From Nitrobacter sp051912485 (GTDB taxonomy: Bacteria; Pseudomonadota; Alphaproteobacteria; Rhizobiales; Xanthobacteraceae): a DNA stretch of 64,000 nt. A program made the translations under genes and the position numbers. Location: the NCBI RefSeq assembly GCF_051912485.1, contig NZ_CP196822.1:3720001-3784000 (forward strand). Direction: 5' to 3'. Below, piece by piece: positions 34,356 through 42,795 of the stretch. A model generated the notes under the pieces. That model saw only the letters and a program-made list of their open reading frames with translations, did not search any database and was not told where the DNA came from. Positions within the stretch are counted from its first letter, which is position 1; every line of letters starts with the position of its first letter.

Positions 34356-35237
34356 GTGCCTGAACTTCCCGAAGTCGAAACTGTTCGTCGCGGCTTGCAG
34401 CCCGCCATGGAGGGCGCGACCATCGTTCGCGCCGAAACCCGTCGCAAGGATCTGCGGTTTCCGTTCCAGAAGGATTTTGTCGCCCGCCTGGAGGGCCAGA
34501 CCGTCACCGGGCTCGGGCGGCGGGCGAAGTACCTGCTCGCGGACCTCGCATCCGGCGACGTTCTCCTGATGCATCTCGGTATGTCCGGATCGTTTCGCGT
34601 GATTGACGCGGCTGGCGCCGTGGCTCCGGGCGATTTTCACCATCCGCGCAACGCGAACCGCGCTCACGACCATGTGAGTTTTACGATGTCCTCCGGCGCC
34701 AGCGTGATTTTCAACGATCCGCGCCGTTTCGGCTACATGAAGGTCATCGCCCGCGAGGTGCTCGATGACGAACCGCTGCTGAAAGGACTCGGTCCGGAGC
34801 CGCTCGGTAACGAATTTAGCGCGGCGATGCTGGCGCGCGCGTGCCGCGACAAGAAGACCAGTCTTAAGGCCGCGCTGCTCGACCAGCGCGTGGTCGCGGG
34901 GCTCGGCAACATCTATGTGTGTGAGGCGCTGTTTCGCGCGCACCTGTCGCCGCGCCGTCTCGCCGCGACGCTGGCTGCGAAAACGAGCGGGCCGACCGAG
35001 CGGGCCGAACGGCTGGTCGAGGCCATTCACGACGTCCTCAATCAGGCGATCAAGGCCGGCGGCTCCTCATTGCGCGACCATAGGCAGACGTCCGGTGAAC
35101 TCGGCTATTTCCAGCATTCGTTTCAAGTCTACGACCGCGAGGGCGACAAGTGCCGGACCCCGGGATGCAATGGCAGCGTGAAGCGCTTCACCCAGAACGG
35201 ACGCTCGACGTTCTGGTGTCCGACTTGTCAGAAGTAA
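34356..35237 (+). CDS. mutM: bifunctional DNA-formamidopyrimidine glycosylase / AP lyase
   Basis: Base-excision repair enzyme that removes 8-oxoguanine and formamidopyrimidines; 293 residues. After removal of Met the catalytic Pro and Glu lead (PELPEVETVRRGL). LLMHLGMSGSF, the helix-two-turns-helix segment VVAGLGNIYVCEALF and the C-terminal zinc finger (CRTPGC...CPTC) are complete. The start is GTG at 34356; no ATG could give the obligatory PELPE N-terminus, so the start is firm. Confidence 0.98.
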   Translation: MPELPEVETVRRGLQPAMEGATIVRAETRRKDLRFPFQKDFVARLEGQTVTGLGRRAKYLLADLASGDVLLMHLGMSGSFRVIDAAGAVAPGDFHHPRNANRAHDHVSFTMSSGASVIFNDPRRFGYMKVIAREVLDDEPLLKGLGPEPLGNEFSAAMLARACRDKKTSLKAALLDQRVVAGLGNIYVCEALFRAHLSPRRLAATLAAKTSGPTERAERLVEAIHDVLNQAIKAGGSSLRDHRQTSGELGYFQHSFQVYDREGDKCRTPGCNGSVKRFTQNGRSTFWCPTCQK

Positions 35238-35280
35238 TCTGGTTCGGCCCAGCCGCCGCGGACCGAGCAGATGCGACGAT

Positions 35281-36630
35281 TTACTTCCGTACGCAGATGA
35301 TGCGGACCACCGCAGCTTTCGCGTCGGACGATCCGACAGCGGTCACCTTGTTCGCTTTCAGAAAGGCCTGCACGACCTCGGCCTGAGCGAGCACCGCCTG
35401 CGCGGCGGGCGTTGAAAGCCCGGCCACCGTCGCGGGCTTCAACAGCGCAAGGCCTGCGAATTTTCCGTTCGTATCGAGCGCAGCGGCGCCGGAAAAACCC
35501 GATGCGGGCGTCGGAGACAGTGCCGGTTCGCCGCCACCCTGCGCAACCGATGCCTTGACCCGGCTCACAGCGGAGCCGCCGCCCTGGTTTTGCGGATCGG
35601 CAATGCCGACGAGATCGACTCCGCCTTTCGCTGTGCCGCCATCGAGCGCGATCGGCTGCAATCCGTGCGCGCCGTAGATGCGCAGCAGCGTGAGGCCGTG
35701 ATCCTTGTCGTCTGCGATCCTGTCGGCGTTGCCGTGGCCCGCGACGACGATCGATTGGCATCCGTCGACAACATCGAGATCGGTGACGATCGCGCCGTCG
35801 CTGCTGACCGTCACGCCCGTTCCGTACTCCACGGTCTTGCGCGGCGGCGGTCCGCCGTTTGCGGGAAACGGATCGAACGCGCTCGACATCGCGATCACTA
35901 CAGGCTCCATGGTGCCTTCGGTGGCCTGATCGTAGAGGATCGTCAGAATGCGCGCCTCGCTGCCGCGGAGCTGGCCGCGCGCGTAGAATTTCTTCAGGCC
36001 CTGCATGCCCGAGAGCACGAAGAAGTCCGGCTTGACTGCGCTGTAGTCGATCTTGCGACCGACCGGCTCCTTTCGCTCGAGATCGGCGAGCTTCGCGGTT
36101 GTGAGATTAGCGTCCTTTCGGCGTGTCAGCATGATCTGGATCGTGCCGGTGGCAGAACCCCATTTCGTGCCGTTGCCATCGCTCGATTGCTGCGGCACCA
36201 GCCGGGCCGGGAGACCGAGCCGAGCGCCGGTGCCGGCATCGGTGATGGTCTTCCAGCCGACGTTGCCCCGCGATTTCCGCGCGGCCGCCGCTAGCACGCT
36301 ACGTTCCTGCGGGTTGAGCACGCCGGTCTGCTTGCCACCCTGATCCTTCTGGAACGTCTTGATCGCAGCGATCAGACGGTCGCTGACCTCGCCGTTGATG
36401 ATGCCGTTGTAGTGACCGGTCCATGCCAGATCGGACTGAAGTGTCTGGCGCTCTGCCGGCGCCATAGCGCTGGCGGTATCGGCCGGAGTTTGTGCCACGG
36501 GGTGGGCGGCCGCCAGTTTCGGCTTGGCGCGCCCATTGGTGCCGGCGGGCTGCGCCTCGGCGTAAACCGCGGTGGTCACGATCATCAATGCCGCCGCAAT
36601 CGTCGCTCGCATGACAGCTTTCGTCTCCAT
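35281..36630 (-). CDS. secreted peptidoglycan-binding / trypsin-fold protein with degenerate triad
   Basis: Encodes 449 residues with an N-terminal signal peptide (MRATIAAALMIVTTAVYAEA). Residues about 60-120 form a PG_binding_1-like helical repeat (LAWTGHYNGIINGEVSDRLI). The C-terminal region (about 265-435) follows the trypsin-like fold of DegP-type proteins but the His motif TNAHVV reads TDLDVVDGC, so the catalytic His is replaced by Asp, and the Asp motif is KDHGLTLL. The Ser motif is SGFSGAAAL. It is probably a non-catalytic periplasmic protein. ATG 36630 is chosen; ATG 36612, with GGAGA upstream, is an alternative. Confidence 0.75.
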   Translation of the reverse strand: METKAVMRATIAAALMIVTTAVYAEAQPAGTNGRAKPKLAAAHPVAQTPADTASAMAPAERQTLQSDLAWTGHYNGIINGEVSDRLIAAIKTFQKDQGGKQTGVLNPQERSVLAAAARKSRGNVGWKTITDAGTGARLGLPARLVPQQSSDGNGTKWGSATGTIQIMLTRRKDANLTTAKLADLERKEPVGRKIDYSAVKPDFFVLSGMQGLKKFYARGQLRGSEARILTILYDQATEGTMEPVVIAMSSAFDPFPANGGPPPRKTVEYGTGVTVSSDGAIVTDLDVVDGCQSIVVAGHGNADRIADDKDHGLTLLRIYGAHGLQPIALDGGTAKGGVDLVGIADPQNQGGGSAVSRVKASVAQGGGEPALSPTPASGFSGAAALDTNGKFAGLALLKPATVAGLSTPAAQAVLAQAEVVQAFLKANKVTAVGSSDAKAAVVRIICVRK

Positions 36631-36732
36631 TGAAACGGGGCTATTGAAACACATCTGCTTGGTCGGTAACAGCGGCTAGAGCTATTCTGGCTTTGATGGA
36701 ATCAAAGCCGGGCTCCAGCTTTATGATTTGAC

Positions 36733-36776
36733 GCGTTTTCTTGACGCGAACCGGTACCCACTTCGCTCGAAAACGC
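36733..36776. repeat. palindromic repeat of the GCGTTTTC...GAAAACGC family (copy C2)
   Basis: GCGTTTTC (36733-36740) and GAAAACGC (36769-36776) flank a GCGAACCGG...CACTTCGC core, inverted relative to 59572-59615. It lies in the 203-bp gap between the protease-like gene and the ThiF-like gene. Confidence 0.75.
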
Positions 36777-36833
36777 TCTAACGGGTTCAGGCCACGTTGC
36801 GGCGCTGGATCGAGACACGAGAACGGCAGGACG

Positions 36834-37634
36834 ATGCTGAGTGCTGACGAACTTGAACGCTATGCCCGCCACATCGTGATGCGCGAGGTTGGCGGCCCCG
36901 GCCAGAACGCGCTGCGCAACGCGCGCGTGCTGATGATCGGAGCAGGGGGCCTCGGCGCGCCAGCGCTGATGTATCTGGCCGCCGCGGGCGTCGGTACGCT
37001 CGGCGTAATCGACGACGACACAGTCTCGCTGTCGAACTTGCAGCGCCAGATCATTCACACGACGCCCGATATCGGCAGTCCCAAGGTCGAGAGCGCAGCG
37101 GACAAAATCCGCGCGCTCAACCCGCACGTCGCATTCCGCGCGCATCATATGCGGCTGGATGCGTCGAACGCGGCGGCGCTCTTGGCGGATTACGACATTG
37201 TCGCCGACGGCTCGGATAATTTCGCCACACGCTATCTGGTGGCGGATGCCTGCTATCTGACGAAGAAGCCGCTGGTGACCGCTGCGTTAGGGGTGTTCGA
37301 CGGATCGCTGACGACGATACGTGCTCACGAAAAAAATTCCGACGGCGAGCTCAACCCGACCTACCGTTGCCTGTTCCCCGAACCGCCGCCGGAGGGTACG
37401 GTGCCAAGCTGTCAGCAAGCCGGCATTCTCGGCGCGCTCGCCGGCGTACTCGGTTCGATGACGGCGCTGGAGGTCATTCGCGAGATCATCGGATTCGGCG
37501 AGGGGCTGGTCGGACGTCTGCTGATGGTGGACGCGCGCGCGATGCGGTTCGAGACGCTGAACTACAAACGCGATCCGTCAAATCCGCTCAACGGCGATCA
37601 CCCGACCATCAAGGATTTGAGTGCGTATCGTTGA
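36834..37634 (+). CDS. MoeB/ThiF/HesA-family E1-like adenylyltransferase
   Basis: Encodes 266 residues with the E1-like fold: GAGGLGAPALMYLAAAGVG binds ATP, and DDDTVSLSNLQRQIIHTTPDIG and DGSDNFATRYLVADACY are family hallmarks. The catalytic Cys lies in VPSCQQAGILGALAGVLGS. It adenylates the C-terminal Gly of a MoaD- or ThiS-type carrier. The structural zinc is doubtful: only one Cys of the first CxxC pair remains (TYRCLFPE) and the second pair is absent from the C-terminus. There is no rhodanese domain and no moaD or thiS nearby. ATG 36834 is chosen with a GGCAGG ribosome-binding site. Confidence 0.88.
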   Translation: MLSADELERYARHIVMREVGGPGQNALRNARVLMIGAGGLGAPALMYLAAAGVGTLGVIDDDTVSLSNLQRQIIHTTPDIGSPKVESAADKIRALNPHVAFRAHHMRLDASNAAALLADYDIVADGSDNFATRYLVADACYLTKKPLVTAALGVFDGSLTTIRAHEKNSDGELNPTYRCLFPEPPPEGTVPSCQQAGILGALAGVLGSMTALEVIREIIGFGEGLVGRLLMVDARAMRFETLNYKRDPSNPLNGDHPTIKDLSAYR

Positions 37635-37649
37635 AGCTGCTTCTTCCAA

Positions 37650-37670
37650 CCTCTCCCGCAAGTGGAGAGG
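37650..37670. repeat. CCTCTCC...GGAGAGG hairpin in a convergent gap (family F)
   Basis: A perfect 7-bp stem (37650-37656 with 37664-37670) and a 7-nt CGCAAGT loop, between the convergent E1-like and dehydrogenase genes. It has no T-tract on either strand. It is related to the hairpins at 3888 and 13948. Confidence 0.55.
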
Positions 37671-37703
37671 GTGAAACGGCGGAGGCTGCGCGCCCTCAAC
37701 GCC

Positions 37704-38705
37704 TCACAACATGCTCGGCAGAACGCGGTCCGGCGGCTTGTGAGCGTCGAGGAAGGTGCGGATGTTGATGATGACCTTCTCGCCCATCTCGACCCGGCCC
37801 TCAAGGGTGGCGGAGCCCATATGCGGTAACAACACCACCTTGCCGGCCTTGGCGAGGCGGACCAGTCGCGGGTTGACCGCGGGTTCGTGCTCGAACACGT
37901 CGAGGGCCGCGCCGGCGATCTCTCCGGCCTCGATCAGCTTGGTCAGTGTGTCCTCGTCGATCACCGTGCCGCGCGCGGTATTGACGATATAGGCGTCCTT
38001 GCGGATCAGCTTGAGGCGGCGCGCAGACAGCAGATGGAAGGTGGCCGGGGTATGCGGGCAGTTCACCGAGATGATGTCCATCCGCGCCAGCATCTGATCG
38101 AGCGAATCCCAATAGGTTGCGCCGAGCTCGTCGGCGATCTTCGGCGCCACCGGCTTGCGGTTGTGGTAGTGGATTTGCAGGCCGAAGGCGCGGGCGCGTC
38201 GCGCGACCGCCTGGCCGATGCGGCCCATGCCGATGATGCCGAGCCGCTTGCCGCCGAGTCGCCGGCCGAGCATCCAGGTCGGCGACCAGCCTGGCCAGTC
38301 GCCGCCGGCGGTCAGTAGCGCAGCGCCCTCGACGAAGCGGCGCGGCACCGCGAGAATCAGCGCCATGGTCATGTCGGCGGTGTCTTCGGTGAGAACTTTC
38401 GGCGTGTTGGTAACGGTGATGCCGCGCTCGTGCGCAGCAACGACATCGATATTGTCGACGCCGTTGCCGAACTGCGCGATCAGCTTCAGCTTGCAGTCCG
38501 GCTGTTTCAGCAGGGTCCCGGTGATCTCATCGGTCACCGTCGAAACGAGAATATCCGCGGTACGGACGGCGTCCATGAGTTGGTCCGGCGTCATCGGCCG
38601 GTCGTCGAGATTGAGCCGCGCGTCGAACAGTTCGCGCATGCGGGTCTCGATCGACTCCGGCAGCTTGCGCGTGACGACAACCAGAGGCTTCTTCTTCACC
38701 GACAT
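37704..38705 (-). CDS. NAD(P)-dependent 2-hydroxyacid dehydrogenase, glyoxylate reductase-like
   Basis: Encodes 333 residues of the D-isomer-specific 2-hydroxyacid dehydrogenase family. The NAD-binding site is LGIIGMGRIGQAVARRARAF (near 150-170), the catalytic Arg lies in VNTARGTVIDEDTL, Glu in DVFEHEPAVNP and His in LLPHMGSATLEGR. The TWMLGRRLGGKRLG segment points to the glyoxylate/hydroxypyruvate reductase branch. The exact substrate cannot be told from sequence. It is isolated between a family F hairpin and a family B palindrome. Confidence 0.88.
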   Translation of the reverse strand: MSVKKKPLVVVTRKLPESIETRMRELFDARLNLDDRPMTPDQLMDAVRTADILVSTVTDEITGTLLKQPDCKLKLIAQFGNGVDNIDVVAAHERGITVTNTPKVLTEDTADMTMALILAVPRRFVEGAALLTAGGDWPGWSPTWMLGRRLGGKRLGIIGMGRIGQAVARRARAFGLQIHYHNRKPVAPKIADELGATYWDSLDQMLARMDIISVNCPHTPATFHLLSARRLKLIRKDAYIVNTARGTVIDEDTLTKLIEAGEIAGAALDVFEHEPAVNPRLVRLAKAGKVVLLPHMGSATLEGRVEMGEKVIINIRTFLDAHKPPDRVLPSML

Positions 38706-38713
38706 CTCTTGCT

Positions 38714-38780
38714 CGATTCCAATATTTTAGAGCGGGATGCGGGCGGAAAACCGCTACACATTTTTCTTCATCCCGCTCTG
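38714..38780. repeat. mosaic palindromic repeat, module B only (copy A4)
   Basis: AGAGCGGGATG (38729-38739) and CATCCCGCTCT (38769-38779) are exact reverse complements over 11 bp. They are preceded by the CGATTCCAATATTTT junction seen in the other copies, but module A is missing. It lies just upstream of the dehydrogenase gene. Confidence 0.85.
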
Positions 38781-39072
38781 GTGTTCCGATTCCGAAACGG
38801 CTCCGAGGCAACCGCGCAATTCAGCGAATTCAGGTTCAGCCGACAGACTGTTCAGTCGCCGTTAACCCGCTTGTTCGAAACTGCAGCGCCTGCAGATTTC
38901 AGCGTCTGTCTCCTTGGTTTCCCGGGTCCCTCGCATCTTTCGTGCAGTTTCCCGGTCGCCCGGTGTTTGGTCCTCTCTAGCAGAAGGCTGGGCCAAGACA
39001 AGAACCCCGGGTCCGGAACACGGACCGGCCGGGATCGGGCGGCGTGGTGGGCTTTCGCAGGGGCGGTTGATA
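38781..39072. other. 292-bp gap before the SH3 gene
   Basis: No gene is seen here. An open frame runs from 38914 into the SH3 gene, but its first 53 codons lack a ribosome-binding site and precede a clear signal peptide. The promoters of the divergent genes are presumably here, but no convincing -35/-10 pair stands out. Confidence 0.4.
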
Positions 39073-39600
39073 ATGGTGAAACGGCTTTTCATTTCGATGG
39101 TGTTCGCAGCTGCGATGCTGAGTGCGGTCGGGATCGAAACGGCCGCCAACGCCAAGGACTCCGCGCTGTCTACGAGCGGGCTTCCGATCCCGCGTTATGT
39201 GAGCCTGAAGTCCGACCATGTGAACGTCCGCGCCGGTCCGACCAAGGACAACGACGTCGCCTGGATCTATACCAAAGCCGGACTTCCCGTCGAAATCACT
39301 GCGGAATTCGAGAACTGGCGCCGCATCCGCGATTCCGAGGGAGCCGAGGGCTGGGTCTATCACTCACTACTGTCTGGCCGCCGCACTGCGGTCGTTACGA
39401 TGAAGACCAAGGACGAGTTCGCGCAGCTGTATAACAGCGCCGATACCCAGAGCGCGGTCGCGGCCCGCGTGCAGGCCGGCGTTGTGGCGCAGGTCAAGCA
39501 TTGCGCGGCGGGATGGTGCCATGTTGCGGGAAGCGGCTTTGACGGCTGGATCCAGCAGCAGAGGCTTTGGGGCGTCTACGCCGACGAAAAAATCGACTGA
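39073..39600 (+). CDS. secreted bacterial SH3 domain protein
   Basis: Encodes 175 residues with a signal peptide (MVKRLFISMVFAAAMLSAVG, cleavage probably after ANA near residue 27). Two SH3-type repeats follow: SDHVNVRAGPTKDNDVAWIY (about 50-70) with GLPVEI and WRRIRDSEGAEGWVYHSLLSG, and a second, weaker one ending CAAGWCHVAGSGFDGWIQQQ. Such domains bind peptidoglycan or wall peptides in the periplasm. ATG 39073 is chosen because it puts the signal peptide at the N-terminus. It converges with irr. Confidence 0.87.
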   Translation: MVKRLFISMVFAAAMLSAVGIETAANAKDSALSTSGLPIPRYVSLKSDHVNVRAGPTKDNDVAWIYTKAGLPVEITAEFENWRRIRDSEGAEGWVYHSLLSGRRTAVVTMKTKDEFAQLYNSADTQSAVAARVQAGVVAQVKHCAAGWCHVAGSGFDGWIQQQRLWGVYADEKID

Positions 39601-39645
39601 ACGTCGCCGGGGCGTCGTCGGGATTGTTTGGTCAGATCGTCTATC

Positions 39646-39676
39646 AAAAAACAAATGCCCGGCGCGAGGCCGGGCA
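39646..39676 (-). terminator. rho-independent terminator of irr
   Basis: A perfect 8-bp stem, TGCCCGGC (39656-39663) with GCCGGGCA (39669-39676), and a 5-nt loop. On the minus strand it is followed by TTTGTTTTTT. It lies 30 bp beyond the irr stop. Confidence 0.82.
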
Positions 39677-39706
39677 CAATGAACATCGATCAAATTGCAG
39701 TACGGA

Positions 39707-40198
39707 TCAGCGCTTCTTGCGCAGCCGAACCACCATGTCGATGCGGCTGATCTCGTAACCCTCCGGCACGTTCGGCATTTTCTGCAACACCAGATGCGGA
39801 TCCGGGATGTCGACCAGCTCGTGATTGTTCTCGAGATAGAAGTGGTGGTGGGAGGTGACGTTGGTATCGAAATAGGTCTTGGTGCCATCGACGCTGACTT
39901 GGCGCAGCAGTCCGGCATCGGTCAACTGGTTGAGCGTGTTGTAGACCGTGGCGAGCGAGACCGGAACCTTGGCGATGGTCGCTTCTTCATAGAGCATTTC
40001 CGCCGTGAGATGGCGCGCGCCCTTGCCGAACAGCAACCAGCCCAGCGCCATGCGCTGCCGGGTCGGCCGCAGGCCAACCGATTGCAGCATTTCATTGACG
40101 TCGTGCCACGGACAGCCCGTCAGCGTCGGCTGCCGTGCGTGACTGATCGCCGCAACTTCAAGCTCTTCCGAGGCAACCATCACGATATTTTCGTTCAT
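39707..40198 (-). CDS. irr: iron response regulator Irr (Fur family)
   Basis: Heme-responsive Fur-family regulator that controls heme synthesis and iron uptake in Rhizobiales; 163 residues from ATG 40198, the length of B. japonicum Irr. The heme regulatory motif GCPWHDV has Cys29-Pro30, and the HHH triplet at 117-119 (TSHHHFYLE) is the second heme site required for heme-dependent degradation in B. japonicum. The DNA-binding helices are in LRPTRQRMALGWLLF and SLATVYNTLNQLTDAG. It has a near-consensus promoter and a candidate iron control element upstream, and is divergent from fabA-fabB-fabI. Confidence 0.96.
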   Translation of the reverse strand: MNENIVMVASEELEVAAISHARQPTLTGCPWHDVNEMLQSVGLRPTRQRMALGWLLFGKGARHLTAEMLYEEATIAKVPVSLATVYNTLNQLTDAGLLRQVSVDGTKTYFDTNVTSHHHFYLENNHELVDIPDPHLVLQKMPNVPEGYEISRIDMVVRLRKKR

Positions 40199-40260
40199 AC
40201 TCACGCCATGCACCTGAAGCTCGTCGACGCCATTAGGTTTTTCACCCGGCACTATAAAAA

Positions 40261-40289
40261 ACTATAGGAAAAAGGGCGCTTAGATGCAA
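40261..40289 (-). promoter_or_regulatory. candidate irr promoter
   Basis: On the minus strand TTGCAT (40284-40289), a 17-nt spacer and TATAGT (40261-40266). Spacing is ideal and five of six bases match each of the consensus hexamers or nearly so. Transcription would start near 40254, giving a leader of about 55 nt. Confidence 0.55.
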
Positions 40290-40299
40290 GTTTTTCGCA

Positions 40300-40316
40300 A
40301 CTAGAACGGCTCCAAA
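40300..40316. promoter_or_regulatory. candidate iron control element (Irr/RirA-type site)
   Basis: ACTAGAA-CGG-CTCCAAA resembles the symmetric ICE motif TTTAGAA-N3-TTCTAAA that I recall for B. japonicum Irr; five of seven bases match in each half. It lies 11 bp upstream of the irr -35 and could serve the divergent fab operon. It is a weak match and needs a binding test. Confidence 0.3.
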
Positions 40317-40576
40317 CTGATGTCCCAGCAAAGGACTTTGCATGGGCACGGGGCGATGTGAAATGAAATTATATAAATAAATCAATATCTTATAATTTTA
40401 CCATAAACTTCGACCCGGTTAGGGCGGTTCGGACGTTCTCGGTATTTTCTCTATAAATTCCTCAACTGAGCGTCGAACCGGGTCGCACGCCAACCAGGAC
40501 TCTGCCGTTTCGTTGATTCGAAGCTTGCATCACAAAGGCGGCCGCGAGGAAATGCGAGCCAGCGCAATCGGGGCTG

Positions 40577-40667
40577 GTTTGACATTCACCACCCGCTTCG
40601 CAGCAAACCCGGCAAGCTCAAGAACTCCTGTCGCGGCGGGACGCAAATGTTGGAATCGGACCACTAG
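40577..40667. repeat. degenerate D-family repeat upstream of fabA
   Basis: The left part (GGTTTGACATTC, about 40577-40588) matches the arm of D2, and the right part (GCAAATGTTGGAATCGGACC, then ACTAG, 40643-40667) matches the right arm of D1 with substitutions. The two halves no longer pair with each other, so this looks like a chimeric remnant. Confidence 0.6.
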
Positions 40668-40807
40668 CCTCGCTTTGCCCCCCTTCGGACCCTGTGTTAG
40701 AGAGCCTCGCAGCGCCGATCCAAGACCGGCGCCCGTCTCAGGCGAAAGCCACACGTTTCGCGCGCCTCGCGAACCGTCATTCCTCGATGAGAGAAAGGCC
40801 AGGCAGG

Positions 40808-41332
40808 ATGCAGGATCGGCGCAGCAGCTATGATTATGAGGGTTTGCTGGCTTGCGGCCGGGGCGAACTGTTCGGACCTGGAAATGCCCAGTTGCCGTTG
40901 CCGCCGATGCTGATGTTCGATCGGATCACCGAAATCAGCGAGGATGGCGGGGAGTTCGGCAAGGGATTGATCCGCGCCGAGCTTGACGTGAAACCGGACC
41001 TCTGGTTCTTCGGCTGCCACTTCAAGGGCGATCCGGTGATGCCCGGCTGTCTTGGCCTCGACGCGCTGTGGCAGATGGTCGGATTTTTTCTGGGCTGGAC
41101 CGGCGGTGATGGCCGTGGCCGCGCGCTCGGTCTCGGCGATTTGAAGTTCTCCGGTCAGGTGCTGCCGCACGTCCGCAAGGTCGTATACAATGTCGACATT
41201 AAGCGCGTGATGCGCTCGAAGCTTGTGCTGGGGATCGCGGACGGGTGGCTTTCCGCAGACGGCGACATTATCTATCGCGCGAACGACTTGAAGGTTGGTC
41301 TGTTCAAGCAGGATGCTGCGCCGGGAACATAG
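40808..41332 (+). CDS. fabA: 3-hydroxydecanoyl-ACP dehydratase/isomerase
   Basis: Dehydrates 3-hydroxydecanoyl-ACP and isomerises the product to cis-3-decenoyl-ACP, the branch point to unsaturated fatty acids; 174 residues. The catalytic His71 (FFGCHFKGDPVMPG) and Asp85 (LGLDALWQM) lie at E. coli positions +1, which supports the ATG at 40808, preceded by AGGCAGG. A longer frame from 40694 is rejected. It heads fabA-fabB-fabI and faces irr. Confidence 0.97.
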   Translation: MQDRRSSYDYEGLLACGRGELFGPGNAQLPLPPMLMFDRITEISEDGGEFGKGLIRAELDVKPDLWFFGCHFKGDPVMPGCLGLDALWQMVGFFLGWTGGDGRGRALGLGDLKFSGQVLPHVRKVVYNVDIKRVMRSKLVLGIADGWLSADGDIIYRANDLKVGLFKQDAAPGT

Positions 41333-41435
41333 GAGCCGATGGCTTCAAAGTCGGTGGCTCCGGCGATCGATGTAGGTTTAGGATTTTTGACGAGGGTGCC
41401 TTCATGAGACAGCGTAACGATAGTGCGAGGAGATC

Positions 41436-42659
41436 ATGAGGCGGGTTGTCGTCACGGGGATGGGCATTGTCTCATCCATCGGAAACAACACTCAGGAAGT
41501 GCTAGCCAGTCTGTTTGAGGCGAAGTCCGGCATCACGCGCGCGGAGAAGTATGCGGAGCTCGGCTTCCGCTCTCAGGTGCAGGGTGCGCCGACGCTGAAT
41601 TCGGCCGATGTGATCGATCGCCGTGCGATGCGCTTCCTGGCTGAGGGCGCGGCGTGGAATCACGTGGCGATGGAGCAGGCGATCCGCGACTCCGGGCTGG
41701 AGCCATCGGATGTCTCCAACGAGCGCACTGGAATCATCATGGGCTCCGGCGGCCCGTCCGCGCGTACGATCGTGGAAGCCGCCGACATCACCCGAAGCAA
41801 GGGACCAAAGCGGGTAGGTCCGTTCGCGGTGCCGAAAGCAATGTCGTCGACAGCTTCGGCGACGCTCGCGACCTGGTTCAAGATCAAGGGCGTCAACTAC
41901 TCGATCTCGTCAGCCTGCGCGACCTCCAATCACTGCATCGGCAATGCCTACGAGACCATTCAGATCGGCAAGCAGGACGTCATTTTCGCCGGCGGCTGCG
42001 AGGAACTCGACTGGTCACTGTCGGTGCTGTTCGACGCCATGGGTGCGATGTCCTCGAAATACAACGACACGCCGGCGACCGCCTCGCGGGCCTATGACGT
42101 CAGTCGCGACGGCTTCGTGATTGCCGGCGGCGCGGGCGTGGTGGTTCTGGAAGAACTCGAACACGCCAAGGCGCGCGGTGCGCGCATTTACGGCGAAGTC
42201 GTCGGCTATGGCGCGACGTCGGACGGCTACGACATGGTCGCCCCGTCGGGCGAGGGCGCCGAGCGCTGCATGAAGATGGCGATGTCGACCGTGAAAACGA
42301 AAGTCGACTACATCAACCCGCACGCGACCTCGACGCCGGCCGGCGACCCGCCGGAAATCGAGGCGATCCGCAAGGTGTTCGGCACCGGCGAGAAGTGTCC
42401 GCCGATTTCCGCTACCAAGTCGCTGACGGGGCACTCGCTCGGCGCGACCGGTGTGCAGGAGGCGATCTATTCGCTTCTGATGATGAACAACGGCTTCATT
42501 TGCGAAAGCGCCAACATCACCGAACTCGATCCGGTGTTCGCGGACATGCCTATCGTGCGTAAGCGTATCGACAACGCCAGAATTGGGACGGTGATGTCGA
42601 ATTCGTTCGGTTTCGGCGGAACCAATGCCACGCTGGTATTCAAACGGCTGGATGCGTGA
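41436..42659 (+). CDS. fabB: 3-oxoacyl-ACP synthase I
   Basis: Condensing enzyme that elongates the cis-unsaturated product of FabA; 407 residues. The Cys-His-His triad is visible: Cys161 in SISSACATSNHC, His in NPHATSTPAGD and His in KSLTGHSLGATG (with the conserved Lys). The glycine-rich end NSFGFGGTNATLVF is intact. A FabA-FabB pair shows that this organism makes unsaturated fatty acids by the anaerobic route. Confidence 0.97.
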   Translation: MRRVVVTGMGIVSSIGNNTQEVLASLFEAKSGITRAEKYAELGFRSQVQGAPTLNSADVIDRRAMRFLAEGAAWNHVAMEQAIRDSGLEPSDVSNERTGIIMGSGGPSARTIVEAADITRSKGPKRVGPFAVPKAMSSTASATLATWFKIKGVNYSISSACATSNHCIGNAYETIQIGKQDVIFAGGCEELDWSLSVLFDAMGAMSSKYNDTPATASRAYDVSRDGFVIAGGAGVVVLEELEHAKARGARIYGEVVGYGATSDGYDMVAPSGEGAERCMKMAMSTVKTKVDYINPHATSTPAGDPPEIEAIRKVFGTGEKCPPISATKSLTGHSLGATGVQEAIYSLLMMNNGFICESANITELDPVFADMPIVRKRIDNARIGTVMSNSFGFGGTNATLVFKRLDA

Positions 42660-42795
42660 CCCGTTCGCGCGGCAGCCGGGGAGGCCGACGACGGCAGCAG
42701 CAATAACGATTATGTCAAGATCTGGGTAAAGCGCGGAGCGCGTCTTGCGCGGACGTTCCGGGTCATCCAAAACCTTCCAACTTGTCCACGTCATC

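Larger units (their letters stand above)
40199..40807. other. 609-bp irr-fabA divergent intergenic region
   Basis: No gene is seen. It holds the irr promoter (40261-40289), a candidate iron control element (40300-40316), a strongly AT-rich block (about 40360-40410), a 10-bp inverted repeat (CGACCCGGTT, 40411-40420 with 40476-40485) around AT-rich DNA with TATAAA at 40452-40457, and D-family repeat remnants (40577-40667). The fabA promoter probably lies in 40410-40470, but I cannot fix its -35. Confidence 0.5.

Noticed and set aside
38914..39072. N-terminal extension of the SH3 protein
   Set aside because: It would bury a clear signal peptide in the interior and has no ribosome-binding site.
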